Source of the DNA: CAZEHJ01 sp964512485
GTDB taxonomy: Bacteria > Bacteroidota > Rhodothermia > Rhodothermales > UBA10348
DNA: 27,159 bases
Assembly: GCA_964512485.1 (NCBI GenBank)
Contig: CAZEHJ010000051.1
Span: forward strand, 1 to 27,159
Direction of reading: 5' to 3'
In this document: positions 24,081-27,159 of the stretch, piece by piece
How the letters are laid out: each line of letters starts with the position of its first letter
How positions within the stretch are numbered: the stretch's first letter is position 1
Notes under the pieces: generated by a model
Told to the model about the DNA's origin: nothing
The model's input: only the letters and a program-made list of their open reading frames with translations
The model's database searches: none
Made by a program: the position numbers and the translations under genes

Positions 24081-26947
24081 ATGACGAAGAAACGCATTTA
24101 CAGGCTGATGGCTGCCGGATTGATGGCATTTCTGACGGCGGGTTGCTCTCAAATTGGGTTGGCGCAGTCAACTTCGTCAGAAGCTCGATTGGCATCATGG
24201 GCTGAGCATCTGGAGTTGGAGCAGACCTCTCCCTTTCGGAATATGAAGTGGCGATCCATCGGCCCACTTCAGGCAGGGGCCCGAGTAGAGGCGATTGCGG
24301 TTCCTCCCAGGATTCATGGAATCATATACGCTGGAATCGGCTCGGGAAACCTGTGGAAGTCTGAAAACAATGGCACGACGTGGTCGCCCATATTTGAGAA
24401 TGAGTCCACGTTTTCGATCGGTGATGTCGCGGTTTCCAGCTCGAATCCAGATGTCGTCTGGGTAGGTACGGGCGAAACTCAACCACGCCCCTGGGGATAT
24501 TCCTATTCTGGTACGGGTGTTTTTAAATCCGACGATGCCGGCGAGTCATGGGAGCACAAAGGGCTCACCGACACGCATCATATTGGCAAAGTGCTGATCG
24601 ATCCACGCGATGCCAACACGGTTTTTGTGGCAGCTATTGGACATTTCTGGTCCCGAAATACGGAACGCGGTGTTTTCCGTTCGCAAGACGGCGGCGATAC
24701 CTGGGAAAAAGTACTCTACCGTGGCGATCAGACGGGCGCGATCGACGTCATCATGCATCCAGACGATTCAAACATTTTGTACGCCGCGTTGTGGCAAACG
24801 GTGAGCGGCGAAGCGACGGTCTCGGGAGAAAACAGCGGGGTGTATAAAAGCACGGATGGTGGAGATACATGGATTCGACTGGAAAACGGTCTGCCTGCTG
24901 GCCCGCTCGGCCGGATGGGCCTGGAAATCAGCCCTTCAAACCCCAACGTTGTATTCGCATTCATCGATAACCGGGCAGTGACCGAGGACGAGGAAGGCAA
25001 CGAACAATTCGTGGGCGGAGAATTGTACCGCTCGGACGATGCCGGGAATTCCTGGACCAGAACCCACGACACCAGTCTGGCACATGTCTTCGGAACGTCA
25101 GGTTGGAAGTTTGCAGACGTTCGAGTGTCGCCTGATGACCCCAATGAGGTGTTCGTGCTCGGAACCCGGGCCTGGCGCTCTTATGATGGGGGCCAGTCGT
25201 TCGACACGATCGGAGAAGATATCGTCCGTATTCATGACACGCGCGGAGAGGTAATGCATCTGGATCACCACGAGATATGGATTGATCCAATGAATGCTGA
25301 TCGCATTCTGCTAGGCAATGACGGAGGGCTCTTTCAATCCTATGATGGTGGCGACAGCTGGCTGCACCACAACAACATACCCGNNNNNNNNNNNNNNNNN
25401 NNNNNNNNNNNNNNNNNNNNNNNNNNNNNNNNNNNNNNNNNNNNNNNNNNNNNNNNNNNNNNNNNNNNNNNNNNNNNNNNNNNCTCTTTCAATCCTATGA
25501 TGGTGGCGACAGCTGGCTGCACCACAACAACATACCCGCTGCAGAATTCTATTCGGTGTCTGTTGACCAGGCTTCGCCCTACAACGTATACGGTGGCACG
25601 CAGGACAACGCGGCGTTATACGGGCCCAGCAATACCGACCTCGACGCATCACTGGTCGTGGGCTCGACGCGCGACCCCTGGGAAAATGTCTATCTGGACC
25701 GATGGACTGGCGGCGATTCGTTCGATACGCTACTCGACCCGACTGACGAAGACATCATCTACTACACACACCAGCACGGTGCTATGCTGAAGATGGATCG
25801 GAGCGGAAGTTCGGTTCAGTCTGGTGGGCAGTCTACAATTTCCATTCGACCGCGCCCAAGTGACGAAGACGTGTCGTATCGGTTCGGATGGTACACTCCC
25901 ATTGTACTTTCGCATCACGATCCCAGGACGCTCTATGTGGGAAGCAACTACCTACTGAAGTCCTCCAACAAGGGAGAAAACTGGCGCGCGATCAGCCCGG
26001 ATCTGTCGGACGAAGCGTTCGGGGAACGGGCGGTCGTGCCATTTGGGACGATTACTTTTGTCGCGGAATCACCTTTTGATCCGGACCGCATCTGGGTTTC
26101 CACCGAAGGAGGAACCGTTTGGCGCACCGACAACGGCGGAGAAGAGTGGATTCGGCTGGATGAAGGATTGCCGGAAAAGTGGGCAAGCCGCTTGATCGCG
26201 TCCAAACACGACCAAAACACTGTGTATCTGGCCATGAGTGGTTTTCGCCAAGATGACTTCAGCGCATACCTGTATCGATCCCCGGATGCCGGTGAGACGT
26301 GGGATTCAATCGTTTCCAATCTGCCGGCAGAAACGATAAATGTGATTACGGAAGATCCACAGGATCCCCGCGTTCTTTATGTCGGCACGGATCTCGGTGT
26401 ATTGGTCACGCTCAATGGCGGCGGTCACTGGAATTCTCTCTCCTCCTCGCTTCCTACGACTCCAGTTCACGATTTAGTGGTCCACGAGCGCGATGACGAA
26501 ATCGTAATTGGCACTCATGGTCGGAGTGCGTTCGTGCTGGACGCATCGCCCATTCGGGCGTTTGCAGAAATCGAGTCAGATGGCCTCCCCCACCTTTTTG
26601 AGACTGATCCCGCGCTTCTGCCTCACTGGGAAGGTCGATCGATCAGGTCCCGGGCTGGTACGACGTACGGGGAAGCGCTCGTTTCGTATGGAATTCCACC
26701 TGGTATCTCGGGAGGCCGCGCCACTATCCAAATATTCGATCCCGATGGAAGCCTGGTCAGCGAATTGGAAGGAGGCGCAGGTTCAGGCATTCATGTCGTT
26801 CGGTGGGACTTGATACCTGAAGGTGCTGAATTGGTTAGAGCACAATACGGAGACCGACAAGCGTACGTCGAGCCCGGCGTGTATTCAGTCATTCTGACTG
26901 TTGGCAGACATTCAATTGAGGGTTCTGTGACGGTGCTCAGGCAGTAA
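24081..26947 (+). CDS. Asp-box (BNR/VPS10-like) beta-propeller lipoprotein, interrupted by an assembly gap
   Basis: A large exported propeller protein of the sortilin/VPS10-like or WD40/YVTN/BNR type. ATG at 24081 (MTKKRIYRL) gives a lipoprotein signal with lipobox LTAGC; in-frame codons further up overlap the S10 gene and are not used. At least eleven Asp-box motifs (S/T-x-D-x-G-x-x-W) are seen, for example KSENNGTTW, KSDDAGESW, RSQDGGDTW and RTDNGGEEW. A C-terminal beta domain resembles a FlgD-like Ig fold (ATIQIFDPDGSLVSELEGG). The run of N at 25384-25483 splits the frame, but the two sides share an identical 55-base end; collapsing the join leaves 2712 bases, exactly 904 codons including the stop (903 residues). 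Read literally the frame breaks, so it should be taken as one gene. Role is unproven: glycan or protein binding. Confidence 0.88.
25329..25538. other. Assembly join: 100 N flanked by an identical 55-base duplicate
   Basis: Bases 25329-25383 and 25484-25538 are identical over 55 bases, and exactly 100 N (25384-25483) separate them. A placeholder gap of 100 N and a flanking overlap of one fixed length are marks of scaffolding two contigs that in fact overlap. It is not a biological tandem repeat. Confidence 0.9.
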
Positions 26948-27045
26948 AATACATATGTCTGGATGGAGCAATTATCTCGTAAAGTCAGTGCGATTTGCTA
27001 CATGGTGGTACGCAACGAGTTAAATAATTGACCACAGCGATCAAG

Positions 27046-27077
27046 TTTGCGTATTCAGGCTCATACCGCGACATTTG
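27046..27077 (+). promoter_or_regulatory. Bacteroidota-type promoter candidate for the Ser/Thr kinase
   Basis: TTTG (27046-27049) is followed after 20 bases by GACATTTG (27070-27077), which fits TTTG-N19-21-TAnnTTTG except for one base of the -7 element. The predicted start lies about 17-20 bases before the ATG at 27101. Confidence 0.4.
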
Positions 27078-27100
27078 AGCGGTTTCCAGACCAACACATC

Positions 27101-27159
27101 ATGATTGGATCCACACTTTCTCATTACGAAATCACTGCCGAGCTCGGGCGCGGCGGCAT
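27101..27159 (+). CDS. Bacterial Ser/Thr protein kinase, extreme N-terminus (runs off right edge)
   Basis: An open frame starts at ATG 27101 and reaches the window end after 19 complete codons, reading MIGSTLSHYEITAELGRGG. This is the stereotyped beginning of bacterial eukaryotic-like kinases (MIGxxxxHYxIxxxLGxGGMG), with GRGG as the start of the glycine-rich nucleotide loop. In Rhodothermota and Acidobacteria such kinases often carry C-terminal TPR or PD40 repeats, which cannot be checked here. The short length means the call depends on this motif alone. It lies 153 bases after the propeller lipoprotein on the same strand. Confidence 0.7.
   Translation, partial: MIGSTLSHYEITAELGRGG

Noticed and set aside
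25329..25538. A possible tandem repeat of an Asp-box blade
   Set aside because: The two copies are identical at the base level, end exactly at the N run and have the length of an assembly overlap; a real repeat would have diverged like the other blades.

Overview
The window reads as a chromosomal stretch of a heterotrophic Gram-negative bacterium, most likely from the Rhodothermota/Balneolota/Bacteroidota side of the tree. This is inferred from the gene content: a hybrid histidine kinase with a two-component-regulator propeller and Y_Y_Y domain, many exported PD40/TolB-type propellers, several exported serine hydrolases, a large Asp-box propeller lipoprotein, and the N-terminus of a bacterial Ser/Thr kinase. 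Clear Shine-Dalgarno sites are few. Two candidate promoters resemble the Bacteroidota TTTG...TAnnTTTG type. No rRNA, tRNA, CRISPR array, transposase, integrase or phage gene was seen, and no gene-free stretch exceeds 300 bases (the longest is 2436-2697, 262 bases, with only a short palindrome).

Layout. Positions 1-13139 lie on the minus strand: a partial arrestin/Spo0M-like protein and a lipoprotein sialate O-acetylesterase (likely one transcript), a giant hybrid sensor kinase, an exported beta-lactamase-fold serine hydrolase, a two-gene unit (amidohydrolase, then a membrane-anchored PD40 propeller) ending in a stem-loop, a DEAD-box RNA helicase, and a small membrane protein of unknown role. 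Positions 13190-15901 (plus) hold an alpha/beta hydrolase, an exported M20 peptidase and a DUF4395 membrane protein. Positions 15950-19007 mix strands: DoxX-like protein (minus), a membrane-tethered winged-helix regulator and a DUF2164 protein (plus), and a PD40 propeller lipoprotein (minus). Positions 19173-22374 (plus) hold a TetR regulator overlapping a serine hydrolase with a C-terminal membrane domain, then a SatP-type acetate transporter. A minus-strand S10 serine carboxypeptidase (22405-23928) is divergent from an Asp-box propeller lipoprotein (24081-26947). A Ser/Thr kinase starts at 27101 and leaves the window.

How the genes fit. Most products are exported or envelope-bound: deacetylation of sialic acid or similar sugars, hydrolysis of peptides and small esters or amides, acetate uptake, and several beta-propellers for binding or scaffolding. 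This suits a scavenger of organic matter. Regulators are the hybrid kinase, the tethered winged-helix protein, the TetR protein and the Ser/Thr kinase.

Most useful observations. (1) The run of 100 N at 25384-25483 is flanked by an identical 55-base sequence, so it is probably an assembly join; collapsing it restores one uninterrupted 903-residue ORF. (2) Four alternating ATTCGYA-type half-sites lie between the TetR gene and the divergent PD40 gene. (3) A ToxR/CadC-like winged-helix protein keeps its membrane anchor but has essentially no sensor domain. (4) A strong hairpin sits just upstream of the hybrid kinase start. I did not find a system that I can confidently call undescribed.
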